Assembly: GCA_946965045.2 (NCBI GenBank) | Contig: OX337228.1 | Coordinates: 4,650,001-4,714,000, forward strand | Direction: 5' to 3' | Length of the DNA stretch: 64,000 nt | From: Epithemia pelagica | Taxonomy: Eukaryota; Bacillariophyta; Bacillariophyceae; Surirellales; Surirellaceae | Shown here: positions 10,943 to 21,700 of the stretch, piece after piece | Layout of the letters: each line of letters begins with the position of its first letter | Numbering within the stretch: position 1 is the first letter of the stretch | The notes under the pieces: generated by a model | Databases searched by the model: none | What the model saw: the letters and a program-made list of their open reading frames with translations, nothing else | What the model was told of the DNA's origin: nothing | Program-made: the position numbers and the translations under genes

Positions 10943-11116
10943 TGTATAAATCCTGCCACTACACGCTACAACACGGTGTATACGGCGTGCAACAAGTGGC
11001 TAGACCAAAATTATAACTAGAAAACTAGATGCGTAGCAGCATATGTAGGCGATGCATATTCGCCAATATGCGACCATGTATCCGCCAATATGCGACCTGT
11101 TGGCGGGATTTATTCA
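10943..11116 (-). repeat. 3' LTR of the copia element (element orientation)
   Basis: 174 bp, identical to 17855-18028 by direct reading. Contains a 15-bp direct repeat CGCCAATATGCGACC at 11060-11074 and 11082-11096, and a TATAA-like stretch (AATTATAACTAG). The region between pol stop and this LTR (11117-11270) carries two copies of AAGAGGGGTGT. Confidence 0.95.
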
Positions 11117-11270
11117 GTCCCCGCGAGCTAGATCGGAAGCATTTCGACTAGGTCGCCCACGACTTGTTTCAGCAGAGGCCGGTCCATCAGGACTATTTTT
11201 TCTCAATTAAGAGGGGTGTCTATTCGGACAATAAAAGAGGGGTGTGAGGACAATGAATTCGATCATGTAA

Positions 11271-14200
11271 TCACCACAAAACACGTTGTGCTAGAAAACG
11301 CAATCGGGGTCCTGGTAACGATTTTGTCAGCAGGTCCGCAAGATTGGTTTCACCTTCTTCCCAGGCGATACGCACGATGTTGGCGGCTTGTGCCTCACGT
11401 GTGCGATGGTAAGCAATCGCATTGTGTTTCTTCTTCAGAGTGACTTCAGGCATGGTTGCACTCTTGAACACAGATTCATTATCACAGAACACATTGGTTT
11501 CGCCATCAAGTGGAATGCCCATCATTCTCAACTTGTAACGGAAACCCTCTATCTGTTCGATGGCAGTCTTCATTGCGACAAATTCGGAGCCAAATGTTGA
11601 TGTCTCAACAGTACTCTGTCGTTTGGAATACCACAAGATAGGCGCTCGTTGTAAGAACATAAGAATACCAGTTTGTGAGCGACGCGTAGCAAGACAACCA
11701 GCGTGATCGGCATCAACAAAACAAGTTGTGGTAACAGCCCGTCCACGAGGTGGTGGCATATTGGGCGGCAAAGGGTCACTAGCATCAGGGTAGTATTCAG
11801 ACCAGTCTGCCTGGAAGAAACGATCCTCGTCGAAGGTCGGAGTTGTGTCGTCGAACACTAGGGTGGAACGTCCATGCGCTTTTAGGTATGCAAAAATGTG
11901 CAAGGCTTGTTCGAGGTGTCCTTCACGTGGCATGGCTAGATATCGGGACAGTTGTGATACGGCAACAATGATATCGATACGACCAAGTTCCACAACCCAA
12001 CGAAGGATACCAATTAGTCCCTGATAGTAATTTGCACGTCGGGGGTCCAGTTCAGGAGATGAGTCGATCTCAGGACGATACCCAGTGGCAAGCGGAGTTG
12101 AGACTCGTGTCTGTAGCTTTTGGCCAACTTTAGACAGTTCGGTCTCAATTTCAGATATGGCACGTTTAACATATTTGTCGGAGGACATGGCCCATCGGGG
12201 TTTGTTCTCAGGATCGTCAGTATCTGGTATGGTATAGTGTCGAATCTCAGATCCCAAGTATTCGTCTGGGTCTTTAATACTCTCGGGTTTGATTGTATAC
12301 CGTTTTTCCAGATCATTCATGATCGATCGCGGATCATGACTGACACAGAGTATGTCGTCTATGTAGACAAGTACATACTCATAGTATTGGAACCCATCAG
12401 ATGGTCGGACTTGAGGTCGAAGCCAGACATCAGGGTCAGCCAAGCAACTGTTGAACTTCATTTCACGAAGTGTTGCGGCAATGTGATCACGCCAACGAGC
12501 AGCAGAACTCTTCAAACCATACAGAGCACGAACAATCAGTGCAGGTCGGCCAACGTTTTCGGGACCAAATTCTAGTCCCGCCGTAATATAAGTTCGCTCT
12601 TTTGTTGGTGCATTGAGGTATGCATTTTGTACGTCCCCGGCCAACACGTCCAGGCCATTAAGGGCAGCGATAGTGAATGCAATTCGTACGCTATCACGGG
12701 ATACAACACTGGAGTACGTGGATTCCTTCGGTGGATCAGTCTTATGCCCACCGGCAACCAGTCGGGCTTTGCGGCGAAGATCAGACTTGATATCAAAGAC
12801 CATATGACATGGGATATGTTTGTATCCAATTGGTACTTTGTCATCATCACGGAATTCAAAGGCAATGCGAACATTTTTCATCTCCTTTTCGATGGCTTTC
12901 CGCCAGAAATCAGTCCCCGTTCGACGATCAATCTCAAGAGCTTCCTGAACGGTTTTGGGCAGTTCAATACCATATTTGTGGGTACGTTTCCAATAGCGAG
13001 ATTTGACTTTCGCAAGAATCACACCACGTTTGCGTAACGTATGTGGAACCCACCAGGCATAGGCCGGTTCTTTGGCAAGCCCCGCCGCAACAGCATATTC
13101 GGCTAGTTGTACAGGCGAATCGTTTTTGAGATCTTTGAGAGGGATCCAAACAGTAGAACCATCGGAGAGTTCACACTCATGTTCCCAACCAACGGTTGTA
13201 TGGCGTTTACGACCATTCAACCAGTCCGGATCCGTTCGGAGGACAGCGTCCTTGGTTTTGCGATGTCCAATGATATCCTTTACAATGGCATAGGAGTTGC
13301 CCTCAGTGTCGACTTGAGAGTAAAGGTTCTCGGCAATGAGATTGGCAGCAAGAGATTCGGTCGATCCATCGGGATACAGCACGTCATAGAAACGTGTGTC
13401 TAAGATTGGATTTGGATCACGTTTGCCAATTGGTCGGCCATGTTCATCTTTGGAGCGGCCTATGATCTTGGCTCTGGCCTGGTCCCCGCCATGCGACAGC
13501 ATGACTTCGGCTGTGAGATATTTGTCTAACTCCTCCGGAGTGTAATCGTCAGCATCAGGGAGAGGTGTATCGGAGTCAAGAGCAGCAGGAAAGAGAGATT
13601 CGCTTTCGTCTTCTCCAAAGAAATCATCGGGTGGATCAGGGGAAACGTTGGCGGCATCTTCATCGGAGGACGGCGATGTATCCACGAGGAGAGTCTTGAT
13701 AAGACCATCATAGACTTCCAGTTGTTGACGGATTGTGGGATTTTTCATATCGTCGTCAGGGATTGCCCACATATCTTTTCGGACAATAACTCGACCTTTC
13801 TCTGTCAAGACGTTGAAGGCCATGTCATCAATACAGTCATCGGCAAGACCAAGCCAGCGCCCAATACATTTACGCTCATGAGGGAAGTCATGCGACGGCG
13901 TATAATAGTATACAGGTTGATAGAAATCAAACAAAGCCATGGGAGAGATGTCGGGTGTCGATCCAAGAACGTGTTCAAATGGCGTTCGTCCATTAAGTTC
14001 AGGGATATCAGAGGCAGTTAACTGGCGGACAGAGGCAACCCACTTCAGCGCATAGGACCATGTGCGTCGTGGTGCACCAGTTTGACGTAACTTCCTAATA
14101 ACACCTTTCTTCAACTCACGGATGCTCGCTTCCGCGGCATTCTGCCATTGACTGTATGGGACGGTCACTTCTTGTTTGATACGGTACTCATTACAGATCT

Positions 14201-15527
14201 CACGAGAGCGTCCATGAAATAGCTCTTGCGCACCATCAGAAATTAACGTCTGAGGAATTCCGACATTCTGGATAAGGGACATCAGACCTTCAGGGTGTTG
14301 CTTCTTTGATTTCCAGGGATAGACAAAATCATAGCCCTTTCCATCAGTAAATACGGAAGCACCCGTGTGAAGATCAAGCGATGGGCACTTGGAGAACATC
14401 TCGTCGCAAAACCATCGTCCCTTGACATTCGGGAATTTGAGCCATGGAGCTTTCTTTCGGACCTTGCGTTCGGATGGGACAAGGACATTTCGGACCCCAG
14501 CCTGGGTTGTCACTTGTAAAGTCTTCTTGGCCTTAGTAAGGCCGACATTCCATCGAGAAGACAAGGTCTGGGAATCAAGTACAGTCTTAGAAGAAGATGG
14601 CAAGACTTTTACGGCTTTCGTTGGTCGTGACGAAGCAGACTTAACGGCTTTGAGAAAGTATTCGTCGGGATCAAGGTCCTCAATGTCCACAGTGTCCTCG
14701 GCACTTGGTGGATGGGACACTCGAACGGCAGCAACTAGGCGGTTGCATAGTTCATTTTCGTCATTCTCAAGTTCCATGCAATAGCCATAGGTTTCGTCGT
14801 ATGATCGGACGGCAGCAACCAATCGCGGGACACAGGATGCGGCAATCGAATTCGGATCAACTTGGCGGACAGCAGATGCATTGGATGCATTGGCTTTCTC
14901 CTCCGCGGCAGCAAAGGTGGACGAATGAGGGTGCCACACCGAATCAGCAGTCATGACTATCCGTGGGAGCGACTCGAGCTCCTCCGGGGTTGGCTTCGTG
15001 GTCGCGAAGCCAGAGATAACACCGGACATTTCTAGAGGAATGATCAGGTCAGCATCGGGAATACGAATGCTGTGTGTGCTGTAAGGGTCAAACTGACGCG
15101 GCACATCATGGACAATGAGGCCGTTTGAACGCAGTTGATTGGGACAAATCAATGATTGGGACAATCGGTCCCCGAAGAATAACGACTCGTGAAACAGCAA
15201 TAGATAACTATTGTTGTGGGCATCAGTCCAGACAGTGGCGGTCGTGGTGACGGGGATACGCTCGAGGGGTTTATATTCCTCTGAGAATGGGGAAACAGTG
15301 ATGTAACGGTCAGGTTCCTTGAATTTCACAAAGTTGCGACCAACACAACAAGTGTCAGCATGCGAGTCCATTTCACATGTCAGATCAATCGGATCAGTGG
15401 TATGGGACTGTGATACGGCAGCACATAAACGGTGTGCAAAGGCTATGCTGAAGGTAGGGGTGCCTACAAGTGAGAAATGTGGACGGATAAGATTCGTTTT
15501 ATCAATTTCATCACTGGGCACACAGCC
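11271..15527 (-). CDS. pol: copia pol: protease, integrase, reverse transcriptase, RNase H
   Basis: About 1,418 codons in one frame, directly downstream of and in phase with gag. In order: retropepsin-like site CEMDSHADTCCVG; an integrase core with DDE candidates FTDGKGYDF, LISDGAQELF and QWQNAAEASIREL; reverse transcriptase with KARLVAGGHKT, DVQNAYLNAP and catalytic YIDDILCVSH; and RNase H with FVDADHAGC, GSEFVAMKTA and CDNESV. All catalytic residues seem present, so the copy may be active. There is no ATG before the protease: the first in-frame Met is in the catalytic CEMDSHAD motif, so expression probably depends on reading through the TGA at 15528-15530 as a gag-pol fusion. Confidence 0.93.
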   Translation of the reverse strand, partial: GCVPSDEIDKTNLIRPHFSLVGTPTFSIAFAHRLCAAVSQSHTTDPIDLTCEMDSHADTCCVGRNFVKFKEPDRYITVSPFSEEYKPLERIPVTTTATVWTDAHNNSYLLLFHESLFFGDRLSQSLICPNQLRSNGLIVHDVPRQFDPYSTHSIRIPDADLIIPLEMSGVISGFATTKPTPEELESLPRIVMTADSVWHPHSSTFAAAEEKANASNASAVRQVDPNSIAASCVPRLVAAVRSYDETYGYCMELENDENELCNRLVAAVRVSHPPSAEDTVDIEDLDPDEYFLKAVKSASSRPTKAVKVLPSSSKTVLDSQTLSSRWNVGLTKAKKTLQVTTQAGVRNVLVPSERKVRKKAPWLKFPNVKGRWFCDEMFSKCPSLDLHTGASVFTDGKGYDFVYPWKSKKQHPEGLMSLIQNVGIPQTLISDGAQELFHGRSREICNEYRIKQEVTVPYSQWQNAAEASIRELKKGVIRKLRQTGAPRRTWSYALKWVASVRQLTASDIPELNGRTPFEHVLGSTPDISPMALFDFYQPVYYYTPSHDFPHERKCIGRWLGLADDCIDDMAFNVLTEKGRVIVRKDMWAIPDDDMKNPTIRQQLEVYDGLIKTLLVDTSPSSDEDAANVSPDPPDDFFGEDESESLFPAALDSDTPLPDADDYTPEELDKYLTAEVMLSHGGDQARAKIIGRSKDEHGRPIGKRDPNPILDTRFYDVLYPDGSTESLAANLIAENLYSQVDTEGNSYAIVKDIIGHRKTKDAVLRTDPDWLNGRKRHTTVGWEHECELSDGSTVWIPLKDLKNDSPVQLAEYAVAAGLAKEPAYAWWVPHTLRKRGVILAKVKSRYWKRTHKYGIELPKTVQEALEIDRRTGTDFWRKAIEKEMKNVRIAFEFRDDDKVPIGYKHIPCHMVFDIKSDLRRKARLVAGGHKTDPPKESTYSSVVSRDSVRIAFTIAALNGLDVLAGDVQNAYLNAPTKERTYITAGLEFGPENVGRPALIVRALYGLKSSAARWRDHIAATLREMKFNSCLADPDVWLRPQVRPSDGFQYYEYVLVYIDDILCVSHDPRSIMNDLEKRYTIKPESIKDPDEYLGSEIRHYTIPDTDDPENKPRWAMSSDKYVKRAISEIETELSKVGQKLQTRVSTPLATGYRPEIDSSPELDPRRANYYQGLIGILRWVVELGRIDIIVAVSQLSRYLAMPREGHLEQALHIFAYLKAHGRSTLVFDDTTPTFDEDRFFQADWSEYYPDASDPLPPNMPPPRGRAVTTTCFVDADHAGCLATRRSQTGILMFLQRAPILWYSKRQSTVETSTFGSEFVAMKTAIEQIEGFRYKLRMMGIPLDGETNVFCDNESVFKSATMPEVTLKKKHNAIAYHRTREAQAANIVRIAWEEGETNLADLLTKSLPGPRLRFLAQRVLW

Positions 15528-15530
15528 TCA
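15528..15530 (-). promoter_or_regulatory. In-frame TGA between gag and pol (candidate readthrough stop)
   Basis: Sense-strand context is CAG ACC TGA GGC TGT. gag and pol are in the same frame on either side and nothing else interrupts about 1,900 codons. Readthrough is inferred; a recent point mutation or sequencing error would look the same. Confidence 0.5.
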
Positions 15531-17081
15531 GGTCTGCTTTGTGGCCTTATCAGCAAGGGCAGCTTTCGCAACGGCAGTTGTAGGCTCCTTGGTTTCATCA
15601 GGGTTGTGCGGCTTTGTAGATCCTTTTTTACTATGGGCAAAGCGTCCGAAACTGTTTCCGGCTGAGGTTTTGGGAACAGTCGGTTCATCAGCAACAGGAG
15701 GATCAGGCTCGGAATGGTTTGGCGCGTCGTCGCCATCCAGGTCAGTGGTCTCCAATTTCATGTCATCAGACTTTGGAGTTTCAGTTTTACTCAACTTGCG
15801 AGAGCCATTTTCATCTTCAGTTCGCACGGCTCCGGCCTTGCGCTTTCCATTAGCGTCGTTCTGTGCTTTGTCTTTCTGTTCTTTACGGGCACGGAGGATT
15901 TCGGCCTTCTCTTCATCAGAGAGCTTGCGCCATTCATCCAAACTGTAATGACGTGTCTTCTTTTTATTCTGCTTGTTACGACCATTCTTCTTTCCACTAG
16001 TCTTAGTCGTACCCACACCAGCAATCTTTCGATTCTCGTCATTGGTCTTGTCGGTACGGGATGCAGCAATCAACGTGCCAAAATACTGCTGGCATGCTTC
16101 AAAATCAGAAAGCTTTGCTGCGTCACCGTTGACGACCGTCTTTCCCGCCGCCAAAGAGGGATCCGATATACCTTTGAGGAAATCGGTTACCTTTTTGGTT
16201 TCGGCAACGGGTTCATCAAGTTCAGCCAACGTATTATGAGCTTTCTGATGGCGGTGAACATATTGTTGATACGAGAAACGACCGCGGCCTGTAAACTTCG
16301 CGTCGGCAATAGCAGCGTATGCTTCTTTCTTGCGGATGGTGACAGCTGCTGTTCCAGTAGCTTGGCGAGTCAACGCAAGATACGCCTCACGGCCGTCCTT
16401 CTTCTTTTGGTGTGGCTTGATGAACGTCAGGCCAGGTCCGCCAACAAGAAAAGGTTTCATCAGTGTGAAGACGCGTTGATTGTCAAGGGCATACTGATCA
16501 CCTTGCAGGATAGTAGTAGCAATCAAATCGTCATCGATAGTATCGTAGGCAGCATTCCTTGCTTCAGAACCGACAGGCTTAGTTTCACGAAGGACGTATG
16601 TCAAAGGGACACCCGTTGTGGGATTGCGATGCTGTGCGAGGAACGTGAGCAAGGCATCGTTAAACACCTCCCACTGAGTAAACGAAGTCAACTCTTTCGG
16701 TGGGGTCAGTTCATCGGAGGCAACTTCCTTGTTGAGTGCAAACAGTTCCTGGGTACGTTTGGTCCATTTCTTGATCAGGGGCGGATCAGAGAAAAGTGAG
16801 ACTTTAAGAGCCTGACCACGAGACGAACGGTATTCGAGCCACATTCGGAAGCCGTGGAGCTGCAGGTTAGCACTGAAGGGAAAGGCCCCGTTCTCTGGAG
16901 GGGTCTTCGCCATCATCTTCAACATCGACGGCACTTGATGGACCGCAACAGTCATGAACGATTGAGCATCATCAAAACCCTGCTCAATGATGTAGGTCAC
17001 GGTGGCATCATTGTATCCACAGTGTTTAACGGCAGCCTTGAAATCTTCCTTGGGATTTTCAGGGGCAGTGGATGAAGACAT
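15528..17081 (-). CDS. gag: copia gag-like capsid protein
   Basis: 517 residues from ATG 17081 (MSSSTAPENPKEDF...); an in-frame ATG at 17171 would add a hydrophobic leader unusual for Gag, so the inner start is preferred. The N-terminal 330 residues have the helical character of copia Gag. The C-terminal third is Lys/Glu-rich (KKNGRNKQNKKKTRHY, EEKAEILRARKEQKDKAQ) and could bind RNA. No CCHC zinc knuckle is visible, an absence also seen in other copia elements. The frame ends in a single TGA at 15530-15528 and stays open into pol without a shift. Confidence 0.85.
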   Translation of the reverse strand: MSSSTAPENPKEDFKAAVKHCGYNDATVTYIIEQGFDDAQSFMTVAVHQVPSMLKMMAKTPPENGAFPFSANLQLHGFRMWLEYRSSRGQALKVSLFSDPPLIKKWTKRTQELFALNKEVASDELTPPKELTSFTQWEVFNDALLTFLAQHRNPTTGVPLTYVLRETKPVGSEARNAAYDTIDDDLIATTILQGDQYALDNQRVFTLMKPFLVGGPGLTFIKPHQKKKDGREAYLALTRQATGTAAVTIRKKEAYAAIADAKFTGRGRFSYQQYVHRHQKAHNTLAELDEPVAETKKVTDFLKGISDPSLAAGKTVVNGDAAKLSDFEACQQYFGTLIAASRTDKTNDENRKIAGVGTTKTSGKKNGRNKQNKKKTRHYSLDEWRKLSDEEKAEILRARKEQKDKAQNDANGKRKAGAVRTEDENGSRKLSKTETPKSDDMKLETTDLDGDDAPNHSEPDPPVADEPTVPKTSAGNSFGRFAHSKKGSTKPHNPDETKEPTTAVAKAALADKATKQT

Positions 17082-17854
17082 GGTGGAAGGCAAAAAGGAA
17101 AGCAAGAGAGCCAGAAGCAGGAGAGGTTCAGAGCAAAACACAGGCAAAAAAACACAGAAGTGTGGAGGCATTGCCAAAAGGTGATGCAGATCGCAGATTC
17201 GCGATTCTACCTGGAATTAAGGTGCACAAGTAGTGTCGACTTGCGTTTGCGCTGCAATCGGCAGAGAACAAATACTTAGGACGTGTGCGTCGGCACAGTG
17301 CAAAAGGAGGTATCTATATTTTCATGTATGGAGAAAAGATTACCAAAACAATCGCTCACTTAAGCGAGTGCTCCCGTCACGTGGGAGAGTGCCATGGGTC
17401 ACACATCACGAGTGTGAACTATGAGTAGTGCCGCAAGCATACCGTGACGAGTAGCTTAGCGCGAACACTCCCAAGCGGTGATCAGCCGCTGCCAGTACGG
17501 GCAAAAGGCAGAGAGCAAGACTCCAAGGAGTTTCACATGATGCATAGCTTAGCTAGCATAGTTGGTGAGTTAGACAAAAAAAATATTAGTTCCCCCGTGC
17601 ATTGGCATATAGCGGATGTACAAGGCGGTGAATCCCAGTCGACCGGGATTGATCGGCCACCCTTGAGAAGAACATGCACTTTTAACTAGCGGGGAAACGT
17701 CTTGTACCATACACCCCAAATATGGCGGCCCCCAGAAATTGGGAGTCTTAACTTAAAGCTGATTCTGGGGGATTCGAACCCCTGACACCACGAGCCAACA
17801 GGAAACGTTTACCAGCTAAACCACTGCGGCTCTGCAATGATGGGTCTGATAAAC
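17082..17854 (-). other. Leader of the copia element between 5' LTR and gag
   Basis: 773 bp without a long frame. Next to the LTR the sense strand reads GTTTATCAGACCCATCATTG, where a tRNA primer-binding site is expected; it has partial likeness to initiator-Met-type binding sites (TATCAGA core) but is not a clean match. A tRNA-like block lies 24 nt in. CCCCCAGAA (17731-17739) and TTCTGGGGG (17763-17771) could pair as a hairpin stem. Confidence 0.5.
17760..17830 (-). tRNA. tRNA-like sequence (probable pseudo-tRNA) inside the copia leader
   Basis: On the sense strand a 71-nt block has an A-box match (TGGTTTAGCTGG, fitting TRGYNNARNNG) and an exact B box (GGTTCGAATCC) at tRNA-like spacing. The D arm (GTTT/AAAC) and most of the T stem pair. 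The 5' GCCGCAG does not pair with the 3' AGAATCA where the acceptor stem should be, and the anticodon stem is poor, so no amino acid can be assigned. It is more likely a degenerate tRNA or tRNA-derived promoter piece than a working tRNA gene. Confidence 0.4.
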
Positions 17855-18028
17855 TGTATAAATCCTGCCACTACACGCTACAACACGGTGTATACGGCGT
17901 GCAACAAGTGGCTAGACCAAAATTATAACTAGAAAACTAGATGCGTAGCAGCATATGTAGGCGATGCATATTCGCCAATATGCGACCATGTATCCGCCAA
18001 TATGCGACCTGTTGGCGGGATTTATTCA
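17855..18028 (-). repeat. 5' LTR of the copia element (element orientation)
   Basis: 174 bp, identical to 10943-11116. It reads TGAATAAATCC...GGATTTATACA on the sense strand. The 15-bp internal direct repeat CGCCAATATGCGACC is present here too and may be a promoter element, since LTRs hold the element's promoter. Confidence 0.95.
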
Positions 18029-18747
18029 CATGTGCCAGCAATACAAGGCGTGACCGGCGTGTCGATTTGGAACGATCGAAGGGGAGGCTGGCGATATCAC
18101 CCGGCTGGCGCTTTGGGAAAAAATACGAGACAATTTTTTTCCATTCGGATGACGGACGAACAAAGGTACCCCCCCAACCCCCAATCGCACCCGTACGAGA
18201 AGAGAGAAGCGCAAGCGGAGACTCAATCCGGAAGCAGACAGTCAATACTCGTACGCGATCGAATTGTATATCGCCAATTAGCTGACTCTACACTACAGCG
18301 AGTATGGGAAAGTGTTATGCTCAATAAACAGAACAATTTCTAAATAGTCTTGGTGTGACATCTACTTTGTTATCTGAGAATGGCCTGCTGATGATTTTTT
18401 GGATTGTGTGACAAATAGGTTTCGCATGACTGTCACGCTACTTAAGTACTCAAACACCCAGCCGGGAGTGCATGCGTTTGACTCTCCAGAGACGCAGGGG
18501 TACGAGTACACCTGTTATCCTCATTTTTTTAGGCAACAGCTCATTTGTCTACATTTGCTTCATTCGTCCTCCGTTTCATCGATTTAGAACCACCAGCAAG
18601 AAAAGAAGAACCCATCGAGTAAAGAGCTAGTCTGACCAAGATCACACAGACCGCTCCTCTGTTGCTCCTTTTTCGGGCCGACGATTCGCAAGTATTCACA
18701 ACACCACGGTCGTTGAACAGAGAGAGAAACAGGCAACATAGACTACA
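18029..18747. other. Intergenic region; promoter and 5' UTR side of the repeat-protein gene
   Basis: Several overlapping open frames of about 100 codons occur on both strands at 17941-18343, but they run into the LTR and show no protein character, so I do not call them. The last 150 bases lead into the ATG at 18748. Nothing else is visible. Confidence 0.5.
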
Positions 18748-21700
18748 ATGCGCGGTTTGAACGCAGCAGGGTTACACTTCGTAACATTATTATGCATTGG
18801 AATCTTCACAAAGATTACCCCAGTCGAAACCAAAGCAGATCATGTCGGCTTTCTTCTCCCCAAGAATCTAAAGTCGTACGGCCACAAGGACAAAACAACA
18901 CAAACTTCTTTTATTGCAACGCCTGAATACCATGAAAATATTCAGTTTGAGGATAACCAGGAACTTAAATCAAACATCAACTCGATGCGGTATCAATACC
19001 GGAAGCTGAATACATCTCCGAGCTACATGATGCACAGAAAAACAAGTTCAAAGCTGGAGTCTAAGAAATCATCCCAAAGCTTCAAATACCCTAAGGAGGT
19101 ACACAAGAGCTCAAAAGAAGACGACAAAAGCTATTGGCCCTATCATGGGAAGAAGGAAACGTGGAAAGTTCCAACCAGTGCAAAAGGCCCGCAAAAAGAA
19201 AAAGAAGACAAATATGAAGATACACCAAAGAATGGATATTCAGAGACAAGGCGCCCAACTGCAAAGCCAGTAAGAGAACCCACCAGTAAGCCAACACAAG
19301 AACCGACTAGAAAACCTGTTCCTCAACCATCGCACAAACCAACGAACAGGCCCACGAAACGACCAACCGTGAAGCCAACTTCAAAACCGACCTTGCGACC
19401 TACATCTAAACCAACGCCAAAACCGACAGCAAAGCCGACGAGAACGCCCACTCCCAAGCCAACAGTAAAGCCGACGCCGAAACCGACGCCGAAACCAACT
19501 GTAAGGCCGACGCCGAAACCAACTGTAAAGCCGACGCCGAAACCAACACCGAGACCAACCGTAAAGCCGACGCCGAAACCAACGCCAAAGCCGACGCCGA
19601 AACCAACACCGAGACCAACTGTAAAGCCGACGCCGAAACCAACGCTAAAGCCGACGCCGAAGCCAACACCGAGACCAACCGTAAAGCCGACGCCGAAACC
19701 AACGCCAAAGCCGACGCCGAAACCAACACCGAGACCAACTGTAAAGCCGACGCCGAAACCAACGCCAAAGCCGACGCCGAAACCAACACCGAGACCAACT
19801 GTAAAGCCGACGCCGAAACCAACACCGAAACCGACGCCGAAGCCGACACCGAAGCCAACACCGAAGCCGACGCCGAAACCAACAGTAAAACCGACGCCGA
19901 AACCAACGCCCATACCTACCGCAAAGCCGACACCAGGGGCAACAGCAAAACCAACACGTGCCATATCCGAGAATCCCTCCAATTCCCCATCATTGTCTGG
20001 TATACCTTCTGAAGAACCAAGTGAGACTCCTTCAGAAAGCCCATCTACATCACCTAGTGACCATCCAAGTAGCCAACCCTCTGAATCGCCGTCGGAATCT
20101 CCCAGCGATGCTCCTTCTACATCACCGAGTGACCAGCCCTCTGAGTCTCCTTCTGAATCACCAAGCGAAAGCCCGTCAACATCGCCAAGTGACCTGCCAT
20201 CAGAATCCCCATCTGAATCGCCCAGCGATAGTCCATCTACATCCCCTAGTGACCATCCCTCTGAGTCGCCGTCGGAATCACCAAGTGAAAGTCCATCAAC
20301 GTCCCCAAGTGACCAGCCGTCAGAATCCCCGTCTGAGTCGCCCAGCGATAGTCCATCTACATCCCCTAGTGACCAACCAAGTAACCAACCCTCTGAGTCA
20401 CCAAGTGAAAGCCCCAGCGATACTCCTTCTATATCGCCGAGTGACCATCCCTCTGAGTCTCCATCTGAGTCACCAAGTGAAAGCCCGTCAACATCGCCAA
20501 GTGACCAGCCATCAGAATCCCCGTCTGAATCGCCCAGCGATAGTCCATCTACATCCCCTAGTGACCAACCAAGTGACCAACCCTCTGAGTCGCCGTCGGA
20601 ATCTCCCAGCGATACTCCTTCTACATCACCGAGTGACCAGCCCTCTGAGTCTCCTTCTGATTCACCAAGTGAAAGCCCGTCAATATCGCCAAGTGACCAA
20701 CCAAGTGAGCAGCCATCTGGATCGCCCAGCGATAGTCCATCTACATCCCCTAGTGACCAACCCTCTGAGTCGCCGTCGGAATCACCAAGTGAAAGTCCAT
20801 CAACGTCCCCAAGTGACCAGCCGTCAGAATCCCCGTCTGAGTCGCCCAGCGATAGTCCATCTACATCCCCTAGTGACCAACCAAGTAACCAACCCTCTGA
20901 GTCACCAAGTGAAAGCCCCAGCGATACTCCTTCTATATCGCCGAGTGACCATCCCTCTGAGTCTCCATCTGAGTCACCAAGTGAAAGCCCGTCAACATCG
21001 CCAAGTGACCAGCCATCAGAATCCCCGTCTGAATCGCCCAGCGATAGTCCATCTACATCCCCTAGTGACCAACCAAGTAACCAACCCTCTGAGTCGCCGT
21101 CGGAATCTCCCAGCGATACTCCTTCTACATCACCGAGTGACCAACCCTCTGAGTCTCCATCTGAGTCACCAAGCGAAAGCCCGTCAACATCGCCAAGTGA
21201 CCAACCAAGTGAGCAGCCATCTGAATCGCCCAGCGATAGTCCATCTACATCCCCTAGTGACCAACCCTCTGAGTCGCCGTCGGAATCACCTAGTGAAAGT
21301 CCATCAACGTCCCCAAGCGATCAGCCATCTGAGTCACCATCAGATTCTCCCAGTGAAAGTCCGTCGACATCACCGAGTAATCAACCATCTGTTTCTCCCT
21401 CAGAGGGCCCCAGTGAAAGTCCCTCGACATCACCAAGTGTTCAACCGTCAGAGGCTCCGTCGGAGTCTGTCCAACCTAGTGGGACACCGTCAGAAACGGT
21501 GTCACCACTTCCTTCGCTCTCACCTTCGTCGATGCCTAGTCAAAGTCCCACGACTTCAAACCTTCCTAGTGTGCAGCCTTCTGAGACACCTTCGACGCCT
21601 CCTTCGACATCCCCTAGTGACCAACCATCTGACCAACCATCGGAAACCCCAACCGAAAGTCCGTCTGAATCACCTAGTGAAAGTCCGTCCACAGCGCCGA

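Larger units (their letters stand above)
10943..18028 (-). mobile_element. Complete Ty1/copia (diatom CoDi-type) LTR retrotransposon
   Basis: A 7,086-bp element transcribed on the minus strand. It is bounded by two identical 174-bp LTRs with TG...CA ends and short inverted ends (TGTATAAATCC / GGATTTATTCA). The four bases CATG flank both sides (10939-10942 and 18029-18032) as a target-site duplication. Domain order gag, protease, integrase, RT, RNase H places it in Ty1/copia; DSHAD at the protease site is typical of diatom copia elements. Both long frames are intact apart from one TGA between gag and pol. No LTR divergence is visible, so the insertion is recent. A purine tract next to the 3' LTR (GCGGGGAC on the sense strand) is weak. 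Confidence 0.95.

Noticed and set aside
17941-18343. Overlapping open frames of about 113 codons starting in the 5' LTR
   Set aside because: They begin in LTR sequence and lack conserved or compositional signs of a protein; two frames are open at once.
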